Source: Pukyongiella litopenaei
GTDB lineage: Bacteria; Pseudomonadota; Alphaproteobacteria; Rhodobacterales; Rhodobacteraceae
Direction: 5' to 3'
Assembly (NCBI RefSeq): GCF_003008555.2
Contig: NZ_CP027665.1
Location: forward strand, 2,356,001 to 2,420,000
DNA: 64,000 nt
The translations under genes were made by a program, and so were the position numbers. Positions 9,838 through 17,664 of this stretch are shown piece by piece. A model generated the notes under the pieces. The model saw only the letters and a program-made list of their open reading frames with translations. It had not been told where the DNA came from and did not search any database. Position 1 is the stretch's first letter; every line of letters begins with the position of its first letter.

Positions 9838-12111
9838 TCAGGCAGGTTCGAACCTCGTGCGAGCGGTGGCATGGGCTGCAACTGCGGCGGGGGAATAGGC
9901 CATCGGCACCATTTCGCCCCGCGCCCAGAGCGGGTTCTGGTCAGAGTAATGCGAACTGCCCGCGTGGCCGGACGTGCCGTGCAAGACGATCCAGCGGCTG
10001 TTGTCCCAGTCGGCGAGATCGAAGATGTAGCGGGCGACGGGACCATAGACGGATCGTGTGCCGTAGTCGGGGAAGCCACCGGTCGCAAGCACACAGTCAC
10101 CATCGCCGCCGGTCGGATCCGAGCTGGGCGGGGCAACGCCCGGATCTTCGGGGAAAATATGCGAAAGCGGGTGGATGAAAACCGGCCGGTGCGCAACGCC
10201 CCAAGGCTGGGGCTGCTCCCTGGCCGAGACAGTGGCGATGGCCTCGCGGATTACATCGTCCCAATTTACGCCATTGAGAAGGGACGTGTCGTTTTCCCGC
10301 AGCAGGTTTGGCAGGATCCACCAAAGCTGGTTCAGCGCGGGTATGCCTGGCGCGGGCGAGGCGGCGACATGGGTTGATGCCTTGTCGAGCCCAGAGCGGC
10401 GGACGAGGATGCGGGTCATCTCTTGCCGGATCGTATAATAGATCGTCGGCGCGGTAAGACCCGGATCCATCCGCCCATCCCAGGTTTCCAGCATCTCAAC
10501 CAGCGGCCCATCCCCCGCGCCGACGATTCTCGCGGCGATCTCGCGCGCCGGTTCGCTGTCGGTGTCGCGCAGGAAGTCCTGCATGTCCCCGGCAGTGAGC
10601 CCCGGGAGCCGCTCGATTCGGGCGGCGAGGCGGCTCGCGCGGGTGCTCGGGTGGCAGTCGGTCGCAATGTAGTCGGGGTGATCCTCGGGAACAGGCCGGT
10701 TGTTTGCCGTGACGACGTAGCCCGCTGCGGGGTCCAGCTCGCGCGGCATCCGTTCGAACGGTATATAGCCACGCCATTCATGTTCCCCGGTCCAGCCGGG
10801 AACCGGCAACCAGCCGTTGATCCGGTCGCGTTCGGGCACAGTTGCGCGGACCAGCACACCGATATGGCCGTCCCTGTCAGCGCCGACCACATTGTGGTCG
10901 ATCACGCCCCATCCCTTGCAATGGTCATAGAATTCGTCGAGCGAGCGGGCTGTCATCATCGGCAAGAGGCAGTTGAGCGAAAGATCGGTGTCATAGAGCT
11001 GCGCCGACTTGAGCGCCAAGGCCTTGCCGGTGGCCGGGTCTCCGGCGATCACCGGGCCGTGGCGGGTTTCATGGACGGTGATGGTTTCACTGGCCGCGCC
11101 GCGGACCGAGATGGTCTCTTGCCTCGTGACTGTTTCCCCGGGGCCATTCTCGGTGCGAAAGGTCGCACCGCCGTCCGAGAATTCCTCGACATAGAGGTCG
11201 TGAAGATCCGCAAAGGTGTGGGTCACGCACCAGGCGACATTTTCGGTATGGCAGAAATGGGGAAAGGCGGGGACCCCGGGAACCGTGAGGCCGATAGCAT
11301 CGAATTCGGGGCCGGTCAGATGCAGCTGGGTATACATGCCCGGAATCTCGTACTGCCGGTGCGGATCGCCCGCGACCAAAGGCATGCCCGTGGCCGTCCG
11401 CGCTCCGGCGATCGCCCAGTTGTTCGAGCCGCCGACGGTGCCGTCCTCTGGCCCGAAGCCCGAAAGAGCTTCGATTGCGGGTGCGAGTTCTTCCAGTGTC
11501 GCGGTCAGGCGGCGACCCTCCGGGCCCTGCGGCACGATGTACCGCTCCGGGCCGTTGTCATCATAGCGCAGCAGTGGCACGGCTGCGGCGCCCACTGTGC
11601 CGAGCGCCGCGGCGCGCCACAGTTTGAACCAGACCGACCCCATCAGGATCCCGCGCTGACGCATGACGGCGACCGAGAACCAGGGTTCCCAGCGGATCGG
11701 CCTTTCGCCCATCAATTTGTACTCTGCCGCCGTGCCGCCAGCGTCGATCCAGGCATTCACGCCGCGCGCATAGCTTTCCAGCATCGCCCTGGTTTCGGGG
11801 TTGAGTGCCGCGAAGTCCCGCCTTGCTGCAGCCTCGGCACCCAGCTGGCGTGCCAGTCTGTCAGCCGGCAATGCGGAGGGACCGGTCCATTCGGCAAGGC
11901 GGCCGATACCTCGGCGCAGGGCGGCCTCCATCTGCCACATCCGGTCCTGAGCGTGGATATATCCGTTCAGTATGAAGAGATCGGAAGTGTTCAGGGCTCT
12001 GGCATGTGGGATACCCCACTGATCCCGGATCACTTCGGCGCCCGAGGCGAGGTCCGACAGGAAGACGCGCTCTGCTTCGATTGCCGCAATATCGTTGGCC
12101 AGCGCGTCCAT
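9838..12111 (-). CDS. Penicillin acylase family Ntn-hydrolase
   Basis: 757-residue self-processing N-terminal nucleophile hydrolase that cleaves amide bonds of acylated substrates. The likely beta-chain N-terminus is the Ser of GGSNNWAIAG (about residue 229); the alpha chain would be residues 1 to about 228. Typical flanking signatures are DQWGIPHARA and GYIHAQDRMWQME. Unlike classic periplasmic penicillin acylases there is no signal peptide, so a cytoplasmic enzyme acting after import is suggested. The ATG at 12111 (MDALAN) with upstream GGGGGC is preferred over the ATG at 12153, which has no ribosome site and would place two candidate operators inside or against the coding sequence. First gene of the importer operon. 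Confidence 0.9.
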   Translation of the reverse strand: MDALANDIAAIEAERVFLSDLASGAEVIRDQWGIPHARALNTSDLFILNGYIHAQDRMWQMEAALRRGIGRLAEWTGPSALPADRLARQLGAEAAARRDFAALNPETRAMLESYARGVNAWIDAGGTAAEYKLMGERPIRWEPWFSVAVMRQRGILMGSVWFKLWRAAALGTVGAAAVPLLRYDDNGPERYIVPQGPEGRRLTATLEELAPAIEALSGFGPEDGTVGGSNNWAIAGARTATGMPLVAGDPHRQYEIPGMYTQLHLTGPEFDAIGLTVPGVPAFPHFCHTENVAWCVTHTFADLHDLYVEEFSDGGATFRTENGPGETVTRQETISVRGAASETITVHETRHGPVIAGDPATGKALALKSAQLYDTDLSLNCLLPMMTARSLDEFYDHCKGWGVIDHNVVGADRDGHIGVLVRATVPERDRINGWLPVPGWTGEHEWRGYIPFERMPRELDPAAGYVVTANNRPVPEDHPDYIATDCHPSTRASRLAARIERLPGLTAGDMQDFLRDTDSEPAREIAARIVGAGDGPLVEMLETWDGRMDPGLTAPTIYYTIRQEMTRILVRRSGLDKASTHVAASPAPGIPALNQLWWILPNLLRENDTSLLNGVNWDDVIREAIATVSAREQPQPWGVAHRPVFIHPLSHIFPEDPGVAPPSSDPTGGDGDCVLATGGFPDYGTRSVYGPVARYIFDLADWDNSRWIVLHGTSGHAGSSHYSDQNPLWARGEMVPMAYSPAAVAAHATARTRFEPA

Positions 12112-12130
12112 GATGCCCCCGGATTGATTC

Positions 12131-12140
12131 GGATATATCA
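12131..12140. promoter_or_regulatory. Candidate GntR operator, copy 3 (one mismatch)
   Basis: Reads TGATATATCC on the minus strand, 9 of 10 bases identical to the palindrome near the GntR gene, just upstream of the acylase start. Confidence 0.45.
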
Positions 12141-12154
12141 TGACGCCAATCATC

Positions 12155-12171
12155 TTTGTTCAGCGAACAAA
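12155..12171. promoter_or_regulatory. Perfect inverted repeat TTTGTTC-N3-GAACAAA
   Basis: Seventeen-base palindrome with a three-base centre in the acylase/SDR divergent region. Its symmetry and location suggest an operator for a regulator distinct from the GntR protein. The cognate regulator is not identifiable here. Confidence 0.5.
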
Positions 12172-12258
12172 AAACCAGCAATATTTTGGCGCCTTCCCGA
12201 GAAATACCTGAGTAAATCCACGTTATGTGCGATATGAGCGTGCCGCGGGCATCAATTA

Positions 12259-12268
12259 TGATATATTA
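12259..12268. promoter_or_regulatory. Candidate GntR operator, copy 4 (one mismatch)
   Basis: TGATATATTA, 9 of 10 bases identical to the island palindrome, 64 bases upstream of the SDR start. Confidence 0.45.
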
Positions 12269-12332
12269 GATTGATGGGCTTGCAGGGCTGGGAAAGCCCA
12301 CGCGCTGGCGATGGGGCCGGGAAGGATATGAG

Positions 12333-13073
12333 ATGATCATTGTGACGGGCGGAACTCATGGCATCGGACGGGCGGCGGCGGAAATCCTGGCCATCGAGGG
12401 TCGCGCGGTTCTGATTGCCGGTCGCGATGCAGAGGCCGGGGCGGCGCTGGCGGCGGCGCATGAGCGCATCCAGTTTCATAAGACAGACGTCTCGGTCGAA
12501 GAGAGCTGCAGCACGCTGGTCGATCGCGCGCTGGAACTCGGCGATGGAAAAATCGCGGGTCTTGTGAACAATGCGGGGCTGGGTCGGCGTCACGTTTTTG
12601 CCGAGACGAGCCTTGCCGACTGGGATGAGGTGATGAACGTGAATGCCCGCAGCGTCTACCTGATGACGCGGCTTGCTCTGGGTGGGCTGATCGCGGGGCG
12701 GGGGGCCGTGGTCAATGTCTCGTCCATCGCCGGCAAAGCCGGGGAGGAAGAGCTGGCGATCTATACTGCCTCCAAAGCCGCGGTGATCGGGTTGACCCAG
12801 GCACTGGCGTTGGAGCTGGGGCATCTCGTCCGGTTCAACGCGGTCTGCCCGGGGCAGATCGGGACGCGGATGATGAGTCATGTGCTTTCCGATAACCGTC
12901 GGCGGCAGGAACTGGAGCTGCGCATCCCGGCGGGCCGGATTGCCCGGCCGGAGGAGGTGGGCGAGGTGATCGCCTGGCTGGTGTCGGAAAAGTCCTCGTA
13001 TGTAAATGGTGCTGTCCTGCCGGTCGATGGTGGTGAGACGGCGGGGTTGAGAACACCTCGCCACCCGGAGTGA
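12333..13073 (+). CDS. Short-chain dehydrogenase/reductase (SDR, classical)
   Basis: 246-residue NAD(P)-dependent oxidoreductase. Cofactor motif TGGTHGIG (residues 5-12), structural NNAG (79-82), catalytic Asn in NVNARS (about 104), Ser near 131 and Tyr144-x3-Lys148 (YTASK). Arg31 after the second strand may favour NADP. The ATG at 12333 follows GGAAGGATATGAG. It is divergent from the acylase operon and shares its operator region, so it is probably co-regulated and oxidises or reduces a hydroxyl released from the imported compound. The C-terminal tail past PVDGGETAG is slightly longer than usual. Confidence 0.92.
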   Translation: MIIVTGGTHGIGRAAAEILAIEGRAVLIAGRDAEAGAALAAAHERIQFHKTDVSVEESCSTLVDRALELGDGKIAGLVNNAGLGRRHVFAETSLADWDEVMNVNARSVYLMTRLALGGLIAGRGAVVNVSSIAGKAGEEELAIYTASKAAVIGLTQALALELGHLVRFNAVCPGQIGTRMMSHVLSDNRRRQELELRIPAGRIARPEEVGEVIAWLVSEKSSYVNGAVLPVDGGETAGLRTPRHPE

Positions 13074-13485
13074 GGATCCAGCCAGTCAACGTGCCGGGTT
13101 CACCATAGCCGAAAGTCGTGTGGAACCCTGTCTTGAGATTCTCAGTCCAGACGAAGTCCGAGGGCCGGAACTGATCACCTCGGACACATGCCGTACGGCG
13201 TTTTCAACAAGACCGGTGCAGAGCCGCTGGCCCGCAGCGTGGATTTCTGCCAGTTCACCGTTGGGTTCGAGAACCTCGATGGCCTTCACCTCTATCGTCA
13301 CTGGTCTGCCCAAGTGCCCGAGCGAACCTGTGACTGGCGGGGCGTTTGGGCCAACTGGATGCGGCAGTAGGCCGGCGGCATTCTCCGGCGTGACATTCAC
13401 ACGCACCCGGGCCTCGATTGACTGCAAACTTGTGGCGTGGAACCTCACCCTTTAGGTTGGTGCAGCGTCTGGAGGGAGCCAAACT
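13074..13485. other. Intergenic stretch with possible decayed coding remnant
   Basis: No confident gene. On the minus strand two frames give protein-like pieces: one around 13190-13440 (contains TIEVKAIEVLEPNGELAEIH) and, in a different frame, one around 13085-13190 (contains FVWTENLKTGFHTTFGYGEP). A frameshift near 13190 would join them, and the 3' end would be cut by the SDR gene. The family was not recognised. A purine-rich site (GGAGGGAGCC) at 13471-13480 belongs to the next gene. Confidence 0.25.
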
Positions 13486-14220
13486 TTGAGTGACTCACGA
13501 GATCTACTGGCCGAACTGACGCAGAACCGGCCGATGCGCCGGCGCGGGATCGAACGCTATCATCGCATTCTCGATGTGACCGAAAAATTGCTGTCGGACA
13601 GTGGTGACGAGGATATCGGCCTCGCCCAGATAGCAGAACAGGCTGAGATCTCGCTGGCATCGGTCTACTACTTCTTCCCGAACAGAAACGCCGTTTATGC
13701 GGCATTGGCGCTTCGTTTCAACGATGAGATTTACGAGCGCTCGATCCGGCCGCTCACCGACCCGGAGCCGCAATCCTGGCAGGAGCTTCTCGATATGAAG
13801 CACAAGGCTGCGGCGGAGTTTCAGAACAGCCGACCGGCGGCCCTGCGCCTGTTTCTGGGGGCAGGGGTGTCAGCTGCTGTTCGAAGTGCCGATTTCATCG
13901 GAAACGCCCGGCTTGCCCGCAGCCGCGCCCGGATGTTCGAGGCGTATTTCGACATCCAGAACATGCCGGATCTGCCGCATTGGCTCGAGATGTCGGCTGC
14001 GGCAATGGACGGGATATGGTCGCTGTCCTACGGGTATCATGGTGTCATCACGGAGGAATACCGCGCGGAAGCGACAGCCTGCGCGGTTACTTACCTCCGG
14101 CGTTTTCTTCCAGAGTATTTGACGCGGATACCCGTTACACAGGCGTCACTCGATCGTATCCGGATAGAGCTGGACATGCCGTCGCCTACCGCCGGGCTTG
14201 GTCTGCGACGACCAAGATGA
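13486..14220 (+). CDS. TetR-family transcriptional regulator
   Basis: 244-residue regulator with an N-terminal TetR helix-turn-helix at about residues 22-70 (the part reading IAEQAEISLASVYYFFPNR is the recognition region). The C-terminal ligand domain is not assigned. The start is TTG at 13486, placed about ten bases after GGAGGG; the next ATG (residue 17) also leaves the DNA-binding domain intact, so the exact start is uncertain. It stands alone between the SDR gene and an insertion-sequence remnant, so its target is unclear; candidates are its own promoter or the cytochrome/oxidoreductase operon 370 bases downstream. Confidence 0.85.
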   Translation: MSDSRDLLAELTQNRPMRRRGIERYHRILDVTEKLLSDSGDEDIGLAQIAEQAEISLASVYYFFPNRNAVYAALALRFNDEIYERSIRPLTDPEPQSWQELLDMKHKAAAEFQNSRPAALRLFLGAGVSAAVRSADFIGNARLARSRARMFEAYFDIQNMPDLPHWLEMSAAAMDGIWSLSYGYHGVITEEYRAEATACAVTYLRRFLPEYLTRIPVTQASLDRIRIELDMPSPTAGLGLRRPR

Positions 14221-14251
14221 AACGGGGAGGGTGTGTTCGTGGCGCCTGTCC

Positions 14252-14409
14252 ATGACGAACCCGAACCCGTTTCGCCGCGTCGGAACAAACCGCAAGGTCA
14301 TCCGACAGGCGGTGATGCCGTGCGCCTGATTTCTGCTGTCTTGGCGAAACGCCGAGGATCTTGTCCACGAGCGTGAATGGTTGTGAGCCATAATTCCGTT
14401 CGGTTCTGA
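14252..14409 (+). pseudogene. IS6-family transposase N-terminal remnant (frameshifted, with stops)
   Basis: Conceptual translation gives the start of an IS6-type transposase: a segment VIRQAV, then, past an in-frame TGA at 14327, LLSWRNAEDLVHER. After loss of one base near 14375 it continues as MVVSHNSVRF before another TGA at 14407. This matches the IS6 pattern (...VIxxAV...LSxRdvEdLlxeRGxxVSxxTVRxW). Only about 50 of roughly 230 residues remain; no terminal inverted repeats were found. Evidence of past insertion-sequence activity at this accessory boundary. Confidence 0.7.
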
Positions 14410-14551
14410 GGGCGCGTTTCTGTCGGCGTGATCGGGGCAAATCTGCTCACTACAGAGCCGGGGGCGCTCACAGGTGAAGTTCAGGATGGTGCGAATATTC
14501 TCATGCAAATGCGTGCGCTGGCGTCGAAATCATGCCGATATTGACATGCGA

Positions 14552-14571
14552 TATCACGATGAATAGTGATA
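14552..14571. promoter_or_regulatory. Inverted repeat TATCAC-N8-GTGATA before the cytochrome operon
   Basis: Six-base half-sites with eight-base spacing, just downstream of a TTGACA hexamer (14541-14546) and 21 bases before the cytochrome start. The position suits repression by a TetR-type protein such as the one encoded at the end of the operon. Inferred only. The rest of 14410-14592 shows no gene. Confidence 0.45.
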
Positions 14572-14592
14572 GTTATCGTTTGGAGGGGCGGC

Positions 14593-14991
14593 ATGAAGAC
14601 GAACCGAAAATGGCTGGCCGCTATTGTTCTGGCTGTTGCGGGTGTCGCTGCATATTCGGCCGTTGGTCTGTTTGGGGGCGCTGGTGCGGTTGCGCCTCCG
14701 ACATCGGTGCAGATCGCGTTTGCTGACGACGCGTCGCCTGCTGACGCGGCACTGGCGGAAATCTACGACCGGGCCTGCCGGGCCTGCCATTCCGTTGATG
14801 GAAGCGGTGCGCCACTGACCGGTCACATGGCCGATTGGCAGGCGCGGGAAACCCTGCGCGGCGGCATGCAGGCGCTGCTCAGATCAACCCGGCAGGGGTA
14901 TCGGGACATGCCCGCGATGGGTCTATGCAACGATTGTTCCGATGACGAGTTCCTGGGACTGATCGCGTTCATGAAGACCGGAGGCGCATGA
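14593..14991 (+). CDS. Membrane-anchored or periplasmic c-type cytochrome (c5-like)
   Basis: 132-residue monohaem cytochrome. An N-terminal hydrophobic segment (about residues 8-28) is an uncleaved anchor or signal peptide. Haem site C62-RA-C65-H66. A C-terminal MPAMGLCNDCSD segment gives the distal Met (106 or 109) and the Cys112/Cys115 pair typical of cytochrome c5. GGAGGGGCGG precedes the ATG at 14593. Its stop overlaps the flavoprotein start (ATGA), so it is the probable electron acceptor of that flavoprotein, passing electrons to the respiratory chain. First gene of a five-gene operon. Confidence 0.88.
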   Translation: MKTNRKWLAAIVLAVAGVAAYSAVGLFGGAGAVAPPTSVQIAFADDASPADAALAEIYDRACRACHSVDGSGAPLTGHMADWQARETLRGGMQALLRSTRQGYRDMPAMGLCNDCSDDEFLGLIAFMKTGGA

Positions 14992-16403
14992 TGGACATCA
15001 CCCGCAGAAAGGCGCTTGTCGCGGCCGTTGCCGCCGGGGCGGCGGTTCCCAGTGTCCGCTATGCGGGCTGGGCGAGCCGGGACAGGATGCGTGACGATTT
15101 CGGCGCGGCACCCGCGATTTCGGACGGGGATGAACGCTGGTCGAACTGGTCCGGGCTTCAGCAGGCGACACCCCGGCAGATCGCCGTGCCGCAGGACGAG
15201 GACGAGCTGGTCGACCTGGTCGCTAACAGCAGCGGACGGCTGCGCCCCGTCGGCAGCGGCCATTCGTTCACGGGGCTGGTGCCGACGGACGATACCATCG
15301 TCGATCTTGGCCGATTGGCGGGGCTGGTCGAGACCGACCGGAACAGCCGGCGCGCCTGGATCCGGGCGGGCACAAGGCTGCGTCATGGCGCGCGTCTGCT
15401 GGCCGACGAGGGGCTCGGCCTGACCAACCTGCCGGATATCGACGTGCAGACATTTGCCGGCTCCTTTGCGACGGCGACACATGGCACCGGGGCCAGGCTG
15501 ACGGCAATTCACGACCATGTCGTCTCGATGCGGATGGTGACGCCGGATGGTTCGCTGCGCGAGATCAGCCGCGACAGCGATGCAGATCTGTTTGCCGCGG
15601 CGAAAGTGTCTCTTGGCGCGTTGGGGATCGTCTCGAGCTATGAATTGCAGCTCGTCGAGACCTACAACCTCAGCCAGCGGACGGTGGTGCAGAAGACCGA
15701 AGACCTGCTCGCGGATGCGGAACGGAAATTCGAAACGCACCGGAACTACGAATTCTTCCTCCTGCCGAACGTGCCGCTGGGGGCAGAGGTCATCCACGAC
15801 CTTTACGAGGGCGAGGTGGATACGGACCGGCAGGAACTGGATGCCAACGGGTTTCTGGACTCGCTGCGCGCCCTGCGCGACCACGCCGGATGGGCGCCGT
15901 GGCTGCGCCGGCAGGCCTTTCTTCGTCTCGCCCCGCGTGGCGTGGTCGAACAGGAAAACGGCGCATACTGGAGGTTGCTGACCTCGTCCCGCCAGATCAA
16001 GTTCAACGAGATGGAATACCACATCCCGCTGGAGAACGGCATGAAGGCCGTCCGCGAGGTGGCCGCCCTGCTGAACGGTGATCCCGATCAGTATTTCCCG
16101 ATGGAAGTGCGCCGCGTTGCCCAGGATGATGCCTGGCTGAGCCCGTTCAATGACGGCCCGCGCATGTCAGTTGCGGTCCACGCCGCCCATGACGAGAAGA
16201 TCGGCCATTTCTTTTCGGAACTCGAGCCGATTTTTCGAAAACATGGCGGGCGGCCGCATTGGGGAAAACTGCATTCGCTGGGCCGCGACGACCTGGCGGC
16301 GCTCTATCCCCGCTTTGACGATTTCAACGCGATCCGCCGCGAGCTCGATCCCGAAGGGCGCATGCTCAATGCGCATCTCGACCACCTTTTCACCGGGGCC
16401 TGA
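14988..16403 (+). CDS. FAD-linked oxidoreductase, D-arabinono/L-gulono-1,4-lactone oxidase family
   Basis: 471-residue VAO-fold flavoprotein. A twin-arginine-like leader (ITRRKALVAAVAAGAAVP) predicts export. The FAD domain contains RPVGSGHSF with His92 at the usual covalent flavin site of the ALO family, and the C-terminal domain carries HWGK (RPHWGKLHSL) used in substrate binding. The family oxidises aldonolactones or alditols. Tight coupling to a cytochrome c gene suggests a dehydrogenase rather than an O2-consuming oxidase. The substrate is not determinable; neighbouring PLP enzyme and DUF819 membrane protein suggest a specialised pathway rather than vitamin C synthesis. Confidence 0.88.
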   Translation: MMDITRRKALVAAVAAGAAVPSVRYAGWASRDRMRDDFGAAPAISDGDERWSNWSGLQQATPRQIAVPQDEDELVDLVANSSGRLRPVGSGHSFTGLVPTDDTIVDLGRLAGLVETDRNSRRAWIRAGTRLRHGARLLADEGLGLTNLPDIDVQTFAGSFATATHGTGARLTAIHDHVVSMRMVTPDGSLREISRDSDADLFAAAKVSLGALGIVSSYELQLVETYNLSQRTVVQKTEDLLADAERKFETHRNYEFFLLPNVPLGAEVIHDLYEGEVDTDRQELDANGFLDSLRALRDHAGWAPWLRRQAFLRLAPRGVVEQENGAYWRLLTSSRQIKFNEMEYHIPLENGMKAVREVAALLNGDPDQYFPMEVRRVAQDDAWLSPFNDGPRMSVAVHAAHDEKIGHFFSELEPIFRKHGGRPHWGKLHSLGRDDLAALYPRFDDFNAIRRELDPEGRMLNAHLDHLFTGA

Positions 16404-16462
16404 GCCGTGCTGCCTCTCGCGGCCCCGGGCGGGGTGATCCAAACAACGAGGAAACCAGGATC

Positions 16463-17641
16463 ATGCTCTTTGCCGTGCTGATGTTCGTTCTTCCCGCCAT
16501 CCTGATCGGCCTCTGCCAGCGGATTGATGTCCTCGACCGGATCGGGGTGGTCATCCTGACCTTTGCCCTGGGCATGTTCATCGCCGCCCTGTTCAGCGGG
16601 ACGGCGCTGTTCCAGAACGACGCCTTCAGGTCGCTCCAGACCACGGTCTCCGAGGTGAGCGTGGCCCTGGCATTGCCGCTGATCATCTTTTCGACCAGCC
16701 TGAGGACCGCGCTGCGGGACTCGGGGGGCGCGCTGAAGGCAATGGGGCTGGCATTGGTCTCGGTGTGTCTGGCCAGCTTTGCCGCCGCGTTTTTCTTTGC
16801 GGGGTCGGTCGATCTTGTGTGGCAGGTTGCCGGCATGGCGACCGGGGCCTATACCGGCAGCGGCGTCAACCTGGCGGCGGTCAAGACGGCTATCGGCGCG
16901 GACCAGGACACGTTTCTGACGATGGTGACCTACGACATCGTCTATTCGGCGTTTTTCATGCTGGTGGTGATGGTGTTTGGCCAGCGTCTGGCCGGGCTGG
17001 TGCTGCGCCCCTATGTCTTCTCCGGCGCCTCCGATGTCGCGTCGGCCAGCGGGATCGAGCATATCGCCAGCGAAAGCGCCTCCGGCTACCTGTGCCTGAT
17101 CCAGCGCCGCTACATGGCGGGCTCGCTCGTGGTGCTTGCCGCATCGGCCATCGTCGTTGTGATTTCGCTGGTCATCTCGGGCCTGTTTCCGGCCGGCTGG
17201 TCCTCGACGGCGACGATCCTGTCGATCACCACGCTTGGCATGATCGGATCCCTGTTGCCGGCGCTGCATCGCAGGCGCACGGGCTTTCACCTCGGCATGT
17301 ATCTCATACTGGTCTTCTGCCTCACCTCGGGCACCATGCTGGACACGGCGGTCCTGACCGATATGAACTGGGCGCTGGGCGGTTACTTCGCATCGATCCT
17401 GATTGGCACGATGGTCGTGCTGCTGCTCTTGTGCCGGTTGGCGGATATCGACCGGGACACCTATCTTGTCGCGGCCTGCGCGTCGATCATGTCGGTGCCG
17501 TTCATTCCGGTCATTGCCGGCGCGCTGAAGAACCGCGAGCTGCTGATCCCCGGCATTGCGATTGCCGTCATCGGCTATGCGGTCGGGAACTATCTGGGCG
17601 TGCTGGTTGCAACCTTGGTGCGAACCGCAACCGGCACCTGA
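16463..17641 (+). CDS. DUF819-family multi-pass membrane protein
   Basis: 392-residue integral membrane protein with about ten to eleven hydrophobic helices. The motif GMATGAYTGSGVNLAAVKTAIG matches the glycine-rich conserved segment of DUF819 (YjcL-type) proteins, whose function is not established but which resemble carriers. RBS AGGAAACCAGG precedes the ATG. It sits between the flavoprotein and the PLP enzyme in the same operon, so it could move substrate or product of that pathway across the inner membrane. Transport role is inference. Confidence 0.8.
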   Translation: MLFAVLMFVLPAILIGLCQRIDVLDRIGVVILTFALGMFIAALFSGTALFQNDAFRSLQTTVSEVSVALALPLIIFSTSLRTALRDSGGALKAMGLALVSVCLASFAAAFFFAGSVDLVWQVAGMATGAYTGSGVNLAAVKTAIGADQDTFLTMVTYDIVYSAFFMLVVMVFGQRLAGLVLRPYVFSGASDVASASGIEHIASESASGYLCLIQRRYMAGSLVVLAASAIVVVISLVISGLFPAGWSSTATILSITTLGMIGSLLPALHRRRTGFHLGMYLILVFCLTSGTMLDTAVLTDMNWALGGYFASILIGTMVVLLLLCRLADIDRDTYLVAACASIMSVPFIPVIAGALKNRELLIPGIAIAVIGYAVGNYLGVLVATLVRTATGT

Positions 17642-17664
17642 CAGCGGGAACAGGCGGGCAATCG

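Noticed and set aside
16765-17664. In-frame extension of the PLP enzyme into the DUF819 gene
   Set aside because: The DUF819 protein is coded in another frame over this stretch; the PLP domain begins after the ATG at 17665.
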